A stretch of DNA of 25,013 bases from an uncultured Clostridiaceae bacterium (GTDB taxonomy: Bacteria > Bacillota > Clostridia > TANB77 > CAG-508), in contig CATXTS010000015.1 in the NCBI GenBank assembly GCA_958402495.1, positions 1 through 25,013 on the forward strand, given 5' to 3'. The notes beneath the pieces were generated by a model. It was not told the DNA's origin, did not search any database, and saw nothing but the letters and a program-made list of their open reading frames with translations. Positions within the stretch are counted from its first letter, which is position 1; every line of letters begins with the position of its first letter. The translations under genes were made by a program, and so were the position numbers. Shown piece after piece: positions 8,248-17,262 of the stretch.

Positions 8248-8318
8248 TTTTTTCTTCATAATTTCTTCATAATTAATTTCTTTTACTCTATTTGTATGTC
8301 TCTTTTATCCATTTATGC

Positions 8319-8630
8319 TTATCTTAAGAAAAAATATAATAAAACCACTATCTCAAAGATGAGAATAACTGGAAATCCTACTACAAATCTTGGTTTTTGT
8401 GTTTTATGCCTAAATATATACATTCCTGCAATACCACCAACGCCACCGCCTAATAATACTAACACAAATAAAGTTTGTTCACTAGTTCTCCATTTTCCTC
8501 TTTCTGCTTTTCTTTTATCTAACCACATAGCAAAAAAAGTTATCACATTTATAATAACTAAATAGATTATAAAATTTGGTATAGTTAACACTTGACTTAA
8601 ATCCAATGCTGGAATTGTGTTTTCAAACAT
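8319..8630 (-). CDS. DUF1294 family membrane protein
   Basis: A 103-residue protein with two or three hydrophobic stretches. It carries the DUF1294 signature in order: MWLDKRKAERGKWRTSE, then GGGVGGIAGMYIFRHKTQK and FVVGFPV. The family is widespread, membrane-embedded and of unknown function. The ATG at 8630 has only a weak purine-rich site (GAGAGAAGAG), so translation may be modest. It runs in the same direction as its neighbours, with 67 bases to the upstream gene and 130 to the downstream one. Confidence 0.85.
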   Translation of the reverse strand: MFENTIPALDLSQVLTIPNFIIYLVIINVITFFAMWLDKRKAERGKWRTSEQTLFVLVLLGGGVGGIAGMYIFRHKTQKPRFVVGFPVILIFEIVVLLYFFLR

Positions 8631-8697
8631 ATCTCTTCTCTCTTTTCTTTTTATAAGACTACAAATCCTATCTTATAAATTTCATGATTTCTATTTT

Positions 8698-9165
8698 TTA
8701 AAACTTAGATTTTTCATAATTATAAGGAATACTTGTTCCCACAACTACATCTTCTATCTTATCTATTATTAGCCAATCATCCATATTTCCTTGATGGTCA
8801 AAATCCAAAGGGCTAATTTCCTCTACATGATTAAACTCTACTAGGCACAAACATTTTTTATGCCATCTTTCTTTTTGTTTTTCTGTTAGCAATAACTTTT
8901 CTTGGTTATCTTCTATGACTTTATTGATTTCTTCCTCTGATAGCTTAACAAAATTTTGAACATCTGTTACAACTGCTTTGGCTATAATCTTTTTAGTTCC
9001 TTTCTCCATAAAATAAAGAATTTCATCTTTAAAGACACGACTATGTGGTATTTTCCTTCCAGCAGCTCCCCTAATCACCATTGTTTTACTCTTGTCCAAA
9101 ATTTTAGATAATTCCTTTGACTTATCGTCACAATAAACTAAATGTACCATCTTTATATTTCTCAC
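8698..9165 (-). CDS. uncharacterised protein, possibly with an ASCH/PUA-like fold
   Basis: A 155-residue soluble protein. The segment KTMVIRGAAGRKIPHSRVFKDEILYFMEKG followed by IIAKAVVTDVQNF has the beta-strand order and the G-(R/K)-x-x-P...GDE-like turn of ASCH/PUA-type RNA-binding domains. This is pattern similarity only, and I cannot place it in a named family. The start is uncertain. GTG at 9165 has AGAGAAG nearby; ATG at 9150 (protein beginning MVHLVYC) has only AAGTGAG upstream. A candidate promoter is at 9189-9217. Confidence 0.6.
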   Translation of the reverse strand: MRNIKMVHLVYCDDKSKELSKILDKSKTMVIRGAAGRKIPHSRVFKDEILYFMEKGTKKIIAKAVVTDVQNFVKLSEEEINKVIEDNQEKLLLTEKQKERWHKKCLCLVEFNHVEEISPLDFDHQGNMDDWLIIDKIEDVVVGTSIPYNYEKSKF

Positions 9166-9188
9166 TTTCTTCTCTTTTTTACGTCATT

Positions 9189-9217
9189 ATCATAACATAG
9201 AATAAAAGAATTAGCAA
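9189..9217 (-). promoter_or_regulatory. sigma-A promoter of the 8698-9165 gene
   Basis: Minus strand: -35 TTGCTA (9217-9212), 17-base spacer, -10 TATGAT (9194-9189). It is divergent from the promoter at 9289-9317. Confidence 0.6.
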
Positions 9218-9288
9218 TCATTATTTATATACTATAATCTGTCATATTGCTTCTTATAATCCTATTGTGAGCATTTTCGAGGTAAAAT

Positions 9289-9317
9289 TTGATATTATGT
9301 AAATTCTATGATATAAT
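9289..9317 (+). promoter_or_regulatory. sigma-A promoter of the 9366-10115 gene
   Basis: -35 TTGATA (9289-9294), 17-base spacer, perfect -10 TATAAT (9312-9317). Transcription should start near 9324, and AAGGAAGGG at about 9351-9359 serves the ATG at 9366. Confidence 0.8.
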
Positions 9318-9365
9318 AGATACGCTAGTGGAAAAAATTAGTATCTTTAAAAGGAAGGGACAATT

Positions 9366-10115
9366 ATGTTAGAACAATATAAATGGTTCTCTTTAGATGA
9401 AACCAATCAATGGAACCATGATTTTAACGAAGCATTAACAAAAGGAAATAAAGAAACCATTTTGCAATTATTACATAATGGCGGAGAATTGTACTTAGAC
9501 GAGTACTCTATTTATCATGCCTTTACAAGGTTATCCCATAGGAATACCAATGTAAACATAGATTTAAAAATAAATACAGATACACAAGAAGAAAAAATTT
9601 TAGAAGAAATACAACATTGTAAAATTGTAAAAAACTTAGTCCACACTCAGCATAGTATATTTTTAGAAACTACCTTCCATCCCATTGAATGTTTTAAACT
9701 ATCAGACCGCTTTCCTAACCTGAAAAATACAATAGGAAAATATTTTCCTATTCAGCAATCGAGTTCCACTTCTCAATTTCAGGCAGAATATGTTTCTCAG
9801 ATGATTGGTGTACCCAATCATGTAGTTAGCGGATATATTTATGGTATCACTAGTAAATCTAAAACTCCATATACTTGGGTAGAATTTAGAAGTAAAAACC
9901 AACAAGAATATGTAATTGATTATGAGGCTAATTTAATTTTAAATAAAGAAGGCTACTATTATTTGCGACATGCAGAACCTCTTAAAAAAGTAAGTAATGG
10001 AGATATAAAAGGAAAACAAGTTTCTGGATTTTTCTCCTATAATAATCCTTCAAATGAACCTGAAGAATTTTTAGAAGAGAATTCTATCGATTCTATCTCT
10101 GATTCAGAAAGGTAA
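9366..10115 (+). CDS. unknown protein, possible inactive transglutaminase-like fold
   Basis: A 249-residue soluble protein on the plus strand, transcribed alone from a strong promoter. Residues about 134-190 (TSQFQAEYVSQMIGVPNHVVSGYIYG, then PYTWVEF and YVIDYEAN) follow the spacing of the transglutaminase core: Cys helix, GIPAR, HxWVE, Asp. The Cys position is Ser/Thr and the His of HxW is Tyr169; only Asp185 remains. If the match is right, it is a non-catalytic member. The N-terminal 120 residues (LQLLHNGGELYLDEYSIYHAF) are not recognised, and the tail is acidic (EPEEFLEENSIDSISDSE). It ends immediately before a perfect palindrome. Confidence 0.55.
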   Translation: MLEQYKWFSLDETNQWNHDFNEALTKGNKETILQLLHNGGELYLDEYSIYHAFTRLSHRNTNVNIDLKINTDTQEEKILEEIQHCKIVKNLVHTQHSIFLETTFHPIECFKLSDRFPNLKNTIGKYFPIQQSSSTSQFQAEYVSQMIGVPNHVVSGYIYGITSKSKTPYTWVEFRSKNQQEYVIDYEANLILNKEGYYYLRHAEPLKKVSNGDIKGKQVSGFFSYNNPSNEPEEFLEENSIDSISDSER

Positions 10116-10163
10116 GTTAGGGACGGGGTATATTTGTTTAAACAAATATACCCCGTCCCTAAC
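10116..10163. repeat. 48-bp perfect palindrome between convergent genes
   Basis: Two 24-base arms with no spacer, centred on GTTTAAAC and ending in GTTAGGGACGGGG and its complement. It starts directly after the stop codon of the plus gene and ends 4 bases before the polC stop. Neither strand has a following T-run, so it is not a standard rho-independent terminator. It resembles palindromic GGGACGG-type repeats scattered in other Firmicutes, but copy number cannot be judged here. Confidence 0.85.
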
Positions 10164-10167
10164 TGTC

Positions 10168-13100
10168 CTATCCAAATAAACTCATTTGATTGCTTTGGCT
10201 CATACCTTTTAAACAACCTACTTTATCTAGTAGTTCAATTACAGACTTTCCTATCTTAGAACGAATTTTCATGTCGTCTATGGACATAAATTTTCCTTCT
10301 TGTTTTGCTGCATCGATTCCTTCTGCTGCTACTGTTCCTAATCCAGGAATACTATTTAGTGGTGGTCTGATGCCTTCTGGTTCCATTCTAAATTTGGTTG
10401 CATGTGATTTATATAAGTCAATTGGTAAGAATTTGATTCCTCTTTCATACATTTCCATAACTAATTCTAGAATAGCATACATGTTTTTATCTTTCGTCGT
10501 AGCACTGTTTCCTTGCAAGTCTATTTCTTTCATTTTATTTTTGACACGTTCTTCCCCATAGCACATAATATCACTATCAAACTCGTCTGCTCTTATGGTG
10601 AAGTAAGCCGTATAATAAGCTTCTGGCTTATGTACTTTAAACCATGCTATACGGAAAGCGTTGGTTACATAAGCTGCTGCATGGGCTTTAGGGAACATGT
10701 ATTTTATTTTTTCACAAGATTTAATATACCAGTCTGGTACATCGTGTTCTTTCATTAAAGCTACATATTCTGCCCATTTTTGTAGGTCTTTTAGGGCTTT
10801 TCCTTTACGAACCGTTTCCATAATTTTGAAGGCTGGGTTTGGTGGAAGCCCCTTTTTGATTAAGTATATCATGATATCATCACGACAACAGATAGATTCA
10901 TTTAAGGTAACGGTTCCATCTTCTATTAAACTTTGTGCATTTCCTAGCCACACGTCTGTACCATGGGATAGTCCAGATATACGGATTAATTCATCAAAAG
11001 TAGTTGGTTTGGTGTCGACTAACATGCCTCTTACAAATTTGGTTCCAAATTCTGGTACACCATAGCTTCCTACTTCTGATTTGATTTGTTCAGGCGTTAC
11101 ACCTAATGCTTTTGTAGAACTAAATATGGACATAGTTTCTTTATCATCTAATGGTACTTTCGTTGGGTCAATGCCTGTTAAATCATACAACATTCTAATC
11201 ATTGTAGGATCATCATGTCCTAGAATATCTAATTTTAACAAGTTTTGATCAATAGAGTGATAATCAAAGTGTGTCGTAATAATATCAGAATTTGGGTCAT
11301 CTGCTGGATGCTGAATAGGTGTAAATTCAAAGATTTCTCTTCCTTTTGGTACAACAATGATACCTCCTGGATGTTGTCCTGTCGTTCTTTTAATACCGGT
11401 ACACCCTTGTGCAACTCTTAATACTTCTGCATTATTGACTGGTACTCCACGTTCTTCATAATATTTTTTTACATAACCAAAAGCTGTCTTATCTGCAACC
11501 GTACCTACTGTTCCTGCCTTAAATGTAGTTCCTTTTCCAAAAATAACTTCTGTATAGCGGTGGGCTTTTGCTTGATATTCTCCTGAGAAGTTTAAGTCAA
11601 TATCTGGTTCTTTATCTCCATTAAAACCCAAGAAAGTTTCAAAGGGAATATCAATTCCATCTTTAATGAGTTTATGACCACATTTTGGACAATCTTTATC
11701 TGGTAAGTCAAATCCACATTGGTAGCCATAGTCTGCAAAATCAGAATATTTACAATTTGGACAACGATAATGTGGTGGTAAAGAATTTACTTCTGTAATA
11801 CCTGTCATGTTGGCTACAAAAGAAGAACCTACAGACCCTCTAGAACCTACTATATAACCATCTTCATTAGATTTCCATACCAGTTTTTGAGCAATAATAT
11901 ACATAACGGAGAATCCATTTTTTATAATAGAATCTAACTCTTTATCTAATCTTTCTTGTACAATTTCTGGTAATGGGTCCCCATATAGTTCATGTGCCTT
12001 ACTATAGGCTATTTCTTTAATAGTTTCTTCACAATGGTCAATATGTGGTGGGCATTTTTCCGGTGATATAGGACTAATTCTTTCACACATATCTGAAATT
12101 TTATTCGTGTTAGTAACTACCACTTCATAAGCTTTATCTTCTCCTAAATATTCAAATTCTTTTAGCATTTCTTCTGTTGTTCGTAAATATAAAGGTGCTT
12201 GTTCATCAGCATCATCAAACCCTTGACCTGCCATTAAAATTCTTCTATAAATTTCGTCTTGTGGGTCCATAAAATGCACATCACAAGTAGCTACTACTAG
12301 CTTTCCTAGTTTTTCTCCTAGTTCTACAATTTTCTTATTGATATCTTCTAAGGCTTTTATATCTGGTAGTGTTCCATTTCTAACCATAAACATATTATTA
12401 CCAATTGGCTGGATTTCTAGATAATCATAATCTTTTGCAATTTCTTCTATTTCTTCATCCGATTTACCAGCTACAATAGCACGATATAACTCTCCTGCTT
12501 CACAGGCACTACCTAATATAAGACCTTCTGAATATTTTTTATATAGGGATTTCAAAATACGTGGTTTTTTATAAAAATAGTCTAGATGAGAATAAGAAAC
12601 TAATTTGTATAAATTCTTTAATCCTACATAGTCTTTTGCTAGAATAATCGCATGGTAACTTGGTAATTTTTTGTAGTCTGCTCTTCCTTGCTCTACTTTA
12701 TCGATATCATCTAATGTTTTAACTCCTTTTTCACGTAACATATCTAACATGACTTTGAAGACTTTTACTGTTGTATCCACATCATCTAAAGCACGATGTG
12801 CTACTTCTACAGTAATCCCTAAATTATCTGCTATGATACCTAATTTATATTTCTTAAAGTCTGGGAATAAATCTTTGGCTAGACGTAAGGTATCTATATA
12901 GGAGTTTTCTATACTTAATCCTAGTTGTTTAGCATTATATTTTAAAAATCCAATATCAAAATCTGCATTATGGGCAACTAAAACACTATCTCCTATAAAA
13001 TCCATGATTTTCGGTAATACCTTATCAATGGTTTCTGCATCTTTTACCATTTCATCAGTAATATTGGTCACTTCTACTACTTTTTGTGGAATGGGTTTTT

Positions 13101-14592
13101 CTGGGTTAACAAAGCATTCAAATTCATCAATAACTTCCCCATTTTTTACTTTCATGATGCCTACTTCTGTGATTTTTTCTGTTCTAAAGGATAACCCTGT
13201 CGTTTCTAAGTCTAGTACACAATAAGTGGTATCTAATGGTTGCCCATTAGAAGCAGATACACAACTACTTTTGTCTGGCACTAGATAGGCTTCTACTCCA
13301 TAGATAATTTTCATATCCGGATTATCGTACCCTAGCATCTTATGTGCATCAGGAAAAGCTTGTACAACACCATGGTCTGTAATAGCAATTGACTTCATTC
13401 CCCATTTCATAGCTCTTTTAATCAAGTCTTTGGCTGGTGTGACACCATCCATTTGACTCATTTGGGTATGCATATGTAACTCGACTCTTTTTACTTTGCT
13501 GTTATCCATTCTTTGTTCTTTTTTTCTACCTGCTGTTTCTACAATGACATTCGCAATAACTCCTAATTCTTTCGCAAAAGGGTCAAATTGTGCCGTTCCA
13601 GATAATTTAACACCTTTAGCAGCAGTTATTCTTCCCATTACCTCTTTGGCTTTTTCTGCTTCTACAAAAGCTTTACATGTAATGGTACTCGTACCATCAT
13701 ACACATCAAACATTAGTAAATGTTTGCCGCTTTTTAATTCTCTAGAATCTGTATGGATAATTTCTCCTTCAATAGCGATTTTTCCGCTTTCTATTGAAAG
13801 GTCTGCTACTTTTACTAGGTTTTCTTTTATATTTGGATTTCTACCTAAGATTAATGGCGTTATCTCTTCACTTTTCTCTGGCATTGGTACACTTTGTTCT
13901 AATATAACTGACTCTTCCTTTTTCTCTTTTTGGGTATGCGCTTTTTCTTTTTTCGTTTCTTTACTTAGTGCTTCTGCCTCTTTTTGAGCTAATAAAATAG
14001 CCTCTTCTTGTACTTTTAATTGATATGCTTGTTGTTTTTGTGCAAAATCTTCCGTAATATCTTCTATGTAACTGACCTTATACACCTTACCATAAATATC
14101 TTGTAATACTTGTGATAAAATCTCATCAAACTTTTTAGCTAATAAAAATTCTTTGCCTTTTAATTTTAAAAAAATATTAGCTGCTTTTCCTTCAATCGAA
14201 ATCGTACTACCAGCTAAAAAAGCCTTAGACATAGGATGTTTCATGGACATATAATCAATAATGTCTGGCCATTCTTTGGTAATGTTATTTTCTATAGTTC
14301 CAGCTCCTGGATTTTCACAATTACTAATCGTTTCTTCTGCATTTGGCTCTACTTGTTTGTTTTCTATTTTCATAATAATGGCTTTTAAGGAAAAACGTCC
14401 TTCTAAGTATTTTTCAAATTGGTAGATAGCTTTTATTGGAATGAACTCTTCTGAAATTAAAGTGATTTGTAGTGTATCTGTCTTTTTAAATAAATTCATA
14501 TTCTTGATTTTCGCATCATTTAATGCAAAACTATTTGAATTATAATCTCTAAATATCTCTTTCAATGTTTTTGTAGATGCTATTTCATTCAT
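10168..14592 (-). CDS. polC: DNA polymerase III alpha subunit, Gram-positive PolC type
   Basis: The replicative polymerase with built-in proofreading; 1474 residues, normal for PolC. In order: an N-terminal domain; a charged coiled region (about 183-230); an OB fold (about 262-352); the PHP domain starting VELHMHTQMSQMDG (about 370); a DnaQ-like 3'-5' exonuclease inserted in PHP (DLETTG, about 461-466, with Asp and Glu ligands); a Cys4 zinc site (CPNC...CPKC); and the polymerase active-site motif PDIDLNFSG (about 995). The C terminus QMSLFG is a beta-clamp-binding motif. ATG at 14592 with AGGGGG 9 bases upstream. I found no in-frame CGG codon in its 1474 codons. It is normally just downstream of rseP (often with proS between); here an Rpn gene intervenes. 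Confidence 0.98.
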   Translation of the reverse strand: MNEIASTKTLKEIFRDYNSNSFALNDAKIKNMNLFKKTDTLQITLISEEFIPIKAIYQFEKYLEGRFSLKAIIMKIENKQVEPNAEETISNCENPGAGTIENNITKEWPDIIDYMSMKHPMSKAFLAGSTISIEGKAANIFLKLKGKEFLLAKKFDEILSQVLQDIYGKVYKVSYIEDITEDFAQKQQAYQLKVQEEAILLAQKEAEALSKETKKEKAHTQKEKKEESVILEQSVPMPEKSEEITPLILGRNPNIKENLVKVADLSIESGKIAIEGEIIHTDSRELKSGKHLLMFDVYDGTSTITCKAFVEAEKAKEVMGRITAAKGVKLSGTAQFDPFAKELGVIANVIVETAGRKKEQRMDNSKVKRVELHMHTQMSQMDGVTPAKDLIKRAMKWGMKSIAITDHGVVQAFPDAHKMLGYDNPDMKIIYGVEAYLVPDKSSCVSASNGQPLDTTYCVLDLETTGLSFRTEKITEVGIMKVKNGEVIDEFECFVNPEKPIPQKVVEVTNITDEMVKDAETIDKVLPKIMDFIGDSVLVAHNADFDIGFLKYNAKQLGLSIENSYIDTLRLAKDLFPDFKKYKLGIIADNLGITVEVAHRALDDVDTTVKVFKVMLDMLREKGVKTLDDIDKVEQGRADYKKLPSYHAIILAKDYVGLKNLYKLVSYSHLDYFYKKPRILKSLYKKYSEGLILGSACEAGELYRAIVAGKSDEEIEEIAKDYDYLEIQPIGNNMFMVRNGTLPDIKALEDINKKIVELGEKLGKLVVATCDVHFMDPQDEIYRRILMAGQGFDDADEQAPLYLRTTEEMLKEFEYLGEDKAYEVVVTNTNKISDMCERISPISPEKCPPHIDHCEETIKEIAYSKAHELYGDPLPEIVQERLDKELDSIIKNGFSVMYIIAQKLVWKSNEDGYIVGSRGSVGSSFVANMTGITEVNSLPPHYRCPNCKYSDFADYGYQCGFDLPDKDCPKCGHKLIKDGIDIPFETFLGFNGDKEPDIDLNFSGEYQAKAHRYTEVIFGKGTTFKAGTVGTVADKTAFGYVKKYYEERGVPVNNAEVLRVAQGCTGIKRTTGQHPGGIIVVPKGREIFEFTPIQHPADDPNSDIITTHFDYHSIDQNLLKLDILGHDDPTMIRMLYDLTGIDPTKVPLDDKETMSIFSSTKALGVTPEQIKSEVGSYGVPEFGTKFVRGMLVDTKPTTFDELIRISGLSHGTDVWLGNAQSLIEDGTVTLNESICCRDDIMIYLIKKGLPPNPAFKIMETVRKGKALKDLQKWAEYVALMKEHDVPDWYIKSCEKIKYMFPKAHAAAYVTNAFRIAWFKVHKPEAYYTAYFTIRADEFDSDIMCYGEERVKNKMKEIDLQGNSATTKDKNMYAILELVMEMYERGIKFLPIDLYKSHATKFRMEPEGIRPPLNSIPGLGTVAAEGIDAAKQEGKFMSIDDMKIRSKIGKSVIELLDKVGCLKGMSQSNQMSLFG

Positions 14593-14909
14593 AGATTATG
14601 CCCCCTAAATTCTGACTTTATTCTACTATAATTCCCTTCAAATAGCAATCCATTCTTTAGAAATTTTATTGAAAATATTTTTAAAATATTCGTCTAAATT
14701 TGTCGATGAAAAGTTCTTGATTTTATGTTAATTTTATGTTTTAATAAGTTTTAGTTATCTAATTCATTAGATAGGATTTCTTTTATTGATTCTCTTAACG
14801 GATTAGCTTTTTCTAAGCTATCTATTTTCCCATTGATTCATTTTTATTTAGGAGGTGATGTTCTTTTCCTTTTCATTTTATCTAAAAAATACGAAAGGAA
14901 GATTTTTTG
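14593..14909. other. divergent intergenic region between polC and the Rpn gene
   Basis: 317 bases without a supported gene. It holds the polC ribosome-binding site (AGGGGG), a candidate plus-strand promoter (14717-14745), two short inverted repeats (TATCTAAT/ATTAGATA at 14756-14773; TAGCTT/AAGCTA at about 14804-14820), and GGAGGTG at 14851-14857. I could not identify a convincing polC promoter. Confidence 0.6.
14717..14745 (+). promoter_or_regulatory. candidate promoter of the Rpn gene
   Basis: -35 TTGATT (14717-14722), 17-base spacer, -10 TTTAAT (14740-14745). It would give a leader of about 160 bases with the two small hairpins. Confidence 0.5.
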
Positions 14910-15873
14910 ATGAACAATAGACAACTTTTAATTCCAAAGACAGATGTGGTTTTCCACTCTTTGTTTCGTCCGGGAAATGAAGAAATTACTAAAGCCATGA
15001 TTGCTGCTATTACAAATGAAAACATTCAAGAAATTAATTTACGAGAGGATAGACATTTATTTCAAAAATATCCTGACCAAAAATTAGGCATTCTAGACTT
15101 AAATGCTGTACTAGATGAAGGCACTTTATGTAATATAGAAATCCAATTGATTGATAAATCCTATACACTTGAAAGAATATTGTTCTATTGGGGTATCTTA
15201 TATAGTTCTCAATTATCTAGAGGAAATGCCTATACTAAACTAAAGAAAACTATTTGTATTGCTATATTAGATTATGAATTAAAAGAGTTGAAACGGTGAG
15301 AAAAAATTACATACAAAGTGGAATTTAAGGCAACCAGACGAATTTAAGCAATTGACAGATTTAATAGAAATTCATATAATTGAATTACCAAAGATAAAAA
15401 AGTGTAAAGAGACCTATCTACAGGATGAACTAGCACAATGGATGCTATTTTTAAATAATCCTAATGACAAGGAGGTAGAAAATATCATGAAACAAAATGA
15501 ACCTATTAAAGAAGCTATGGTAAAACTAAGAGAAATTAGTGAAGATGATGAATTAAGAAGAGTTGCACTATTAAGACAAAAAGCCATTATGGATGAGAAG
15601 GCTATCAAAGAACGTGCTATAGAGGTTGGTTTAGAAGAAGGCATACAAAAAGGCATACAAAAAGGCATACAAAAGGGCATACAAAAGGGCATACAAAAAG
15701 GTATACAAGAAGGTATACAAGAAGGTCTCGAAAAAGGAATAGAAAAGGGAATGCAAAAAGAAAAAATAGAAATTGCTAGAAAATTATTAGCCAAACATTT
15801 TGATATTTCTACCATTGCAGAAGTAACTGGTTTATCTATAAAGCGTATCCAAAATCTTTCTTCCTCTGATTAA
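14910..15873 (+). CDS. Rpn-family PD-(D/E)XK nuclease / transposase-like protein, read through a +1 shift at CGG
   Basis: Two frames together make one typical Rpn-family protein of about 320 residues. The first (14910-15299) has the N-terminal PKTDVVFHSLF and the nuclease core GILDLNAVLDEG...NIEIQL (Asp, then Glu-x-Gln). It ends at CGG TGA. The second begins ...EKKLHTKWNLR, the segment expected after AILDYELKELK, and ends at 15873. Leaving C15294 unread and reading GGT joins them. The C-terminal half has a Gly-Ile-Gln-Lys tandem repeat, then a helical SIKRIQNL end. Rpn proteins are linked to recA-independent recombination and phage defence. ATG at 14910 is preferred over TTG 14907; AAAGGAAG is 8 bases upstream. 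It lies opposite to rseP and polC. Simple frameshift decay is the alternative. Confidence 0.75.
15294..15297 (+). other. +1 frameshift site CGG-T in the Rpn gene
   Basis: In frame: AAA CGG TGA. Leaving C15294 unread gives AAA, then GGT GAG AAA AAA, which continues the family-typical sequence. The only in-frame CGG in this gene. Confidence 0.7.
15640..15759 (+). repeat. 12-bp tandem repeat inside the Rpn gene
   Basis: Seven near-identical units of GGCATACAAAAA/G or GGTATACAAGAA (15640-15723), then three degenerate units to 15759. They encode repeats of Gly-Ile-Gln-Lys/Glu, a periodic helix common in Rpn-family tails. Unit length is a multiple of three, so copy number can change without loss of frame. 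Confidence 0.95.
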
Positions 15874-15889
15874 TCTTTTTTATTATATG

Positions 15890-15924
15890 AAAAAAACCAT
15901 TACTTTATACAGCAATGGTTTTTT
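15890..15924. terminator. bidirectional rho-independent terminator between the Rpn gene and rseP
   Basis: Stem AAAAAACCATT (15891-15901) with AATGGTTTTTT (15914-15924) around a 12-base loop. The A and T runs make it work on both strands, stopping the Rpn transcript and the long pyrH-rseP transcript. Confidence 0.9.
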
Positions 15925-15950
15925 CTATTTATACAATAGGTTTTATCCTT

Positions 15951-17219
15951 TTAGAATATTCTTAGAATATCATTATATGTCACAAAAATTGATAAGGTAA
16001 TTAGAATCGCAAACCCTAATAATTGAATATTAATCTCTGTCTTTTCACTTAGCTTTTTCCTTCTAATCGCTTCTATCAATAATAAAAGAATCTTTCCTCC
16101 ATCTAGTGCTGGTATTGGCAATAAATTTGTTACCCCTAACGATAGAGAAATCACTGCTAGAATATATACAAAATCCTGAATACCACTTGTCTTAGCAACT
16201 ACCTCTGAAATTCCCACTGGTCCCATCAATTGATTGACACTGACATTTCCCGTAACTAACATCTTTAAATTGTCTACTATAGAAAAAGCAAAATCGGTTG
16301 TCTCAAACAGTGCATAATAGGCATTCGTAAAAATTGTATTTTCTGCCTTCTTAAAATAAATTCCTAAGTAATAGCTATTGGTTATATCTGGCGTCAGATT
16401 CACTTTAACCGTGTTATTTCCTCTTTTTACCTCAAATTCAATTGTCGTCTCTGATGGTGCTTCACTAATTGCTTTTACGATTTCAGATTGATTATGAATT
16501 TCTATCCCATTAATTTTTTGTATTTCATCATTTTCTTTTAATCCCTGCTTCTCAGCAGCACTATTTGGCGTTAAGGCAATGATTTTAGTGGAAATTTCTC
16601 CACCACTGCTGCCTTTTAGATAAATTCCTGTATTTTTATTTTCTTGTTTTGTAGGTGTTACAGCTATATCTTTCCATTGACCCTCTCTTTTCACAGTAAC
16701 GGTTAGAGACTCTCCATTAGATTGTTGTAATACTTTATCTAAATCTTCTTTTCTTATGACCGATTTTCCATTTATTTTTACCACTTCATCGTTTGGTAAA
16801 AAGCCTGCTTGCTGGGCTGCATATTCTGGAACTGTGCTTTCTATCACTAAAGAAGAATAATTTCCTGTATATGTCATTAATAGAAAATAAACCAATAGTG
16901 CAAATAGAATATTGACAATGGCACCTGCAGCAACAATAGCTATTCTTTTAGGAATACTTGCTTCACTAAAAGAACCTTCCTGACTAGACCTTTCTTCTTC
17001 CCCTTCCATACTCACAAATCCACCAAGTGGGATTAAACGTAAAGCATATTTCGTAGTTTTTCCTTGTTTCTTCCAGATAGTTGGTCCAAAACCAATAGCA
17101 AACTCATTCACTCTTACTTTGCATAATTTGGCTACAAGAAAATGTCCTGTCTCATGTATGAATATTAAAAATCCTAATAGGAATATAATTTTTAAAGCTG
17201 TTAAAATAAATGAAATCAA
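15951..17219 (-). CDS. rseP: RseP/RasP-type site-2 intramembrane metalloprotease
   Basis: A membrane zinc protease (M50 family) that cuts transmembrane substrates such as anti-sigma factors and remnant signal peptides. The 422-residue protein has HEXXH as HETGH (His22, Glu23, His26) in the first helix, followed by the FAIGFGP strand. A further helix lies near 90-110, then two PDZ domains (about 110-190 and 205-285). The C-terminal NLLPIPALDG motif (364-373) supplies the third zinc ligand, Asp, and two helices follow. Two PDZ domains, as in E. coli RseP, are more than the single one usual in Bacillus RasP. The start is TTG at 17219 with GGGAGG 6-7 bases upstream. It follows cdsA by 43 bases; dxr, which usually sits between, is absent. 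Confidence 0.95.
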   Translation of the reverse strand: MISFILTALKIIFLLGFLIFIHETGHFLVAKLCKVRVNEFAIGFGPTIWKKQGKTTKYALRLIPLGGFVSMEGEEERSSQEGSFSEASIPKRIAIVAAGAIVNILFALLVYFLLMTYTGNYSSLVIESTVPEYAAQQAGFLPNDEVVKINGKSVIRKEDLDKVLQQSNGESLTVTVKREGQWKDIAVTPTKQENKNTGIYLKGSSGGEISTKIIALTPNSAAEKQGLKENDEIQKINGIEIHNQSEIVKAISEAPSETTIEFEVKRGNNTVKVNLTPDITNSYYLGIYFKKAENTIFTNAYYALFETTDFAFSIVDNLKMLVTGNVSVNQLMGPVGISEVVAKTSGIQDFVYILAVISLSLGVTNLLPIPALDGGKILLLLIEAIRRKKLSEKTEINIQLLGFAILITLSIFVTYNDILRIF

Positions 17220-17262
17220 TCGTTTCCTCCCTATCTTTTTGGCTTATATCTTACATTTGAAT

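Noticed and set aside
14858..14920. A 20-codon reading frame overlapping the Rpn start, with AGGAGG before its ATG
   Set aside because: The Shine-Dalgarno site is only 2 bases from the ATG, and the peptide is low-complexity. It was too weak to list as a leader peptide gene.
15640..15759. CRISPR-like array
   Set aside because: The units are contiguous, in frame and coding; there are no spacers. No CRISPR array was seen in the window.
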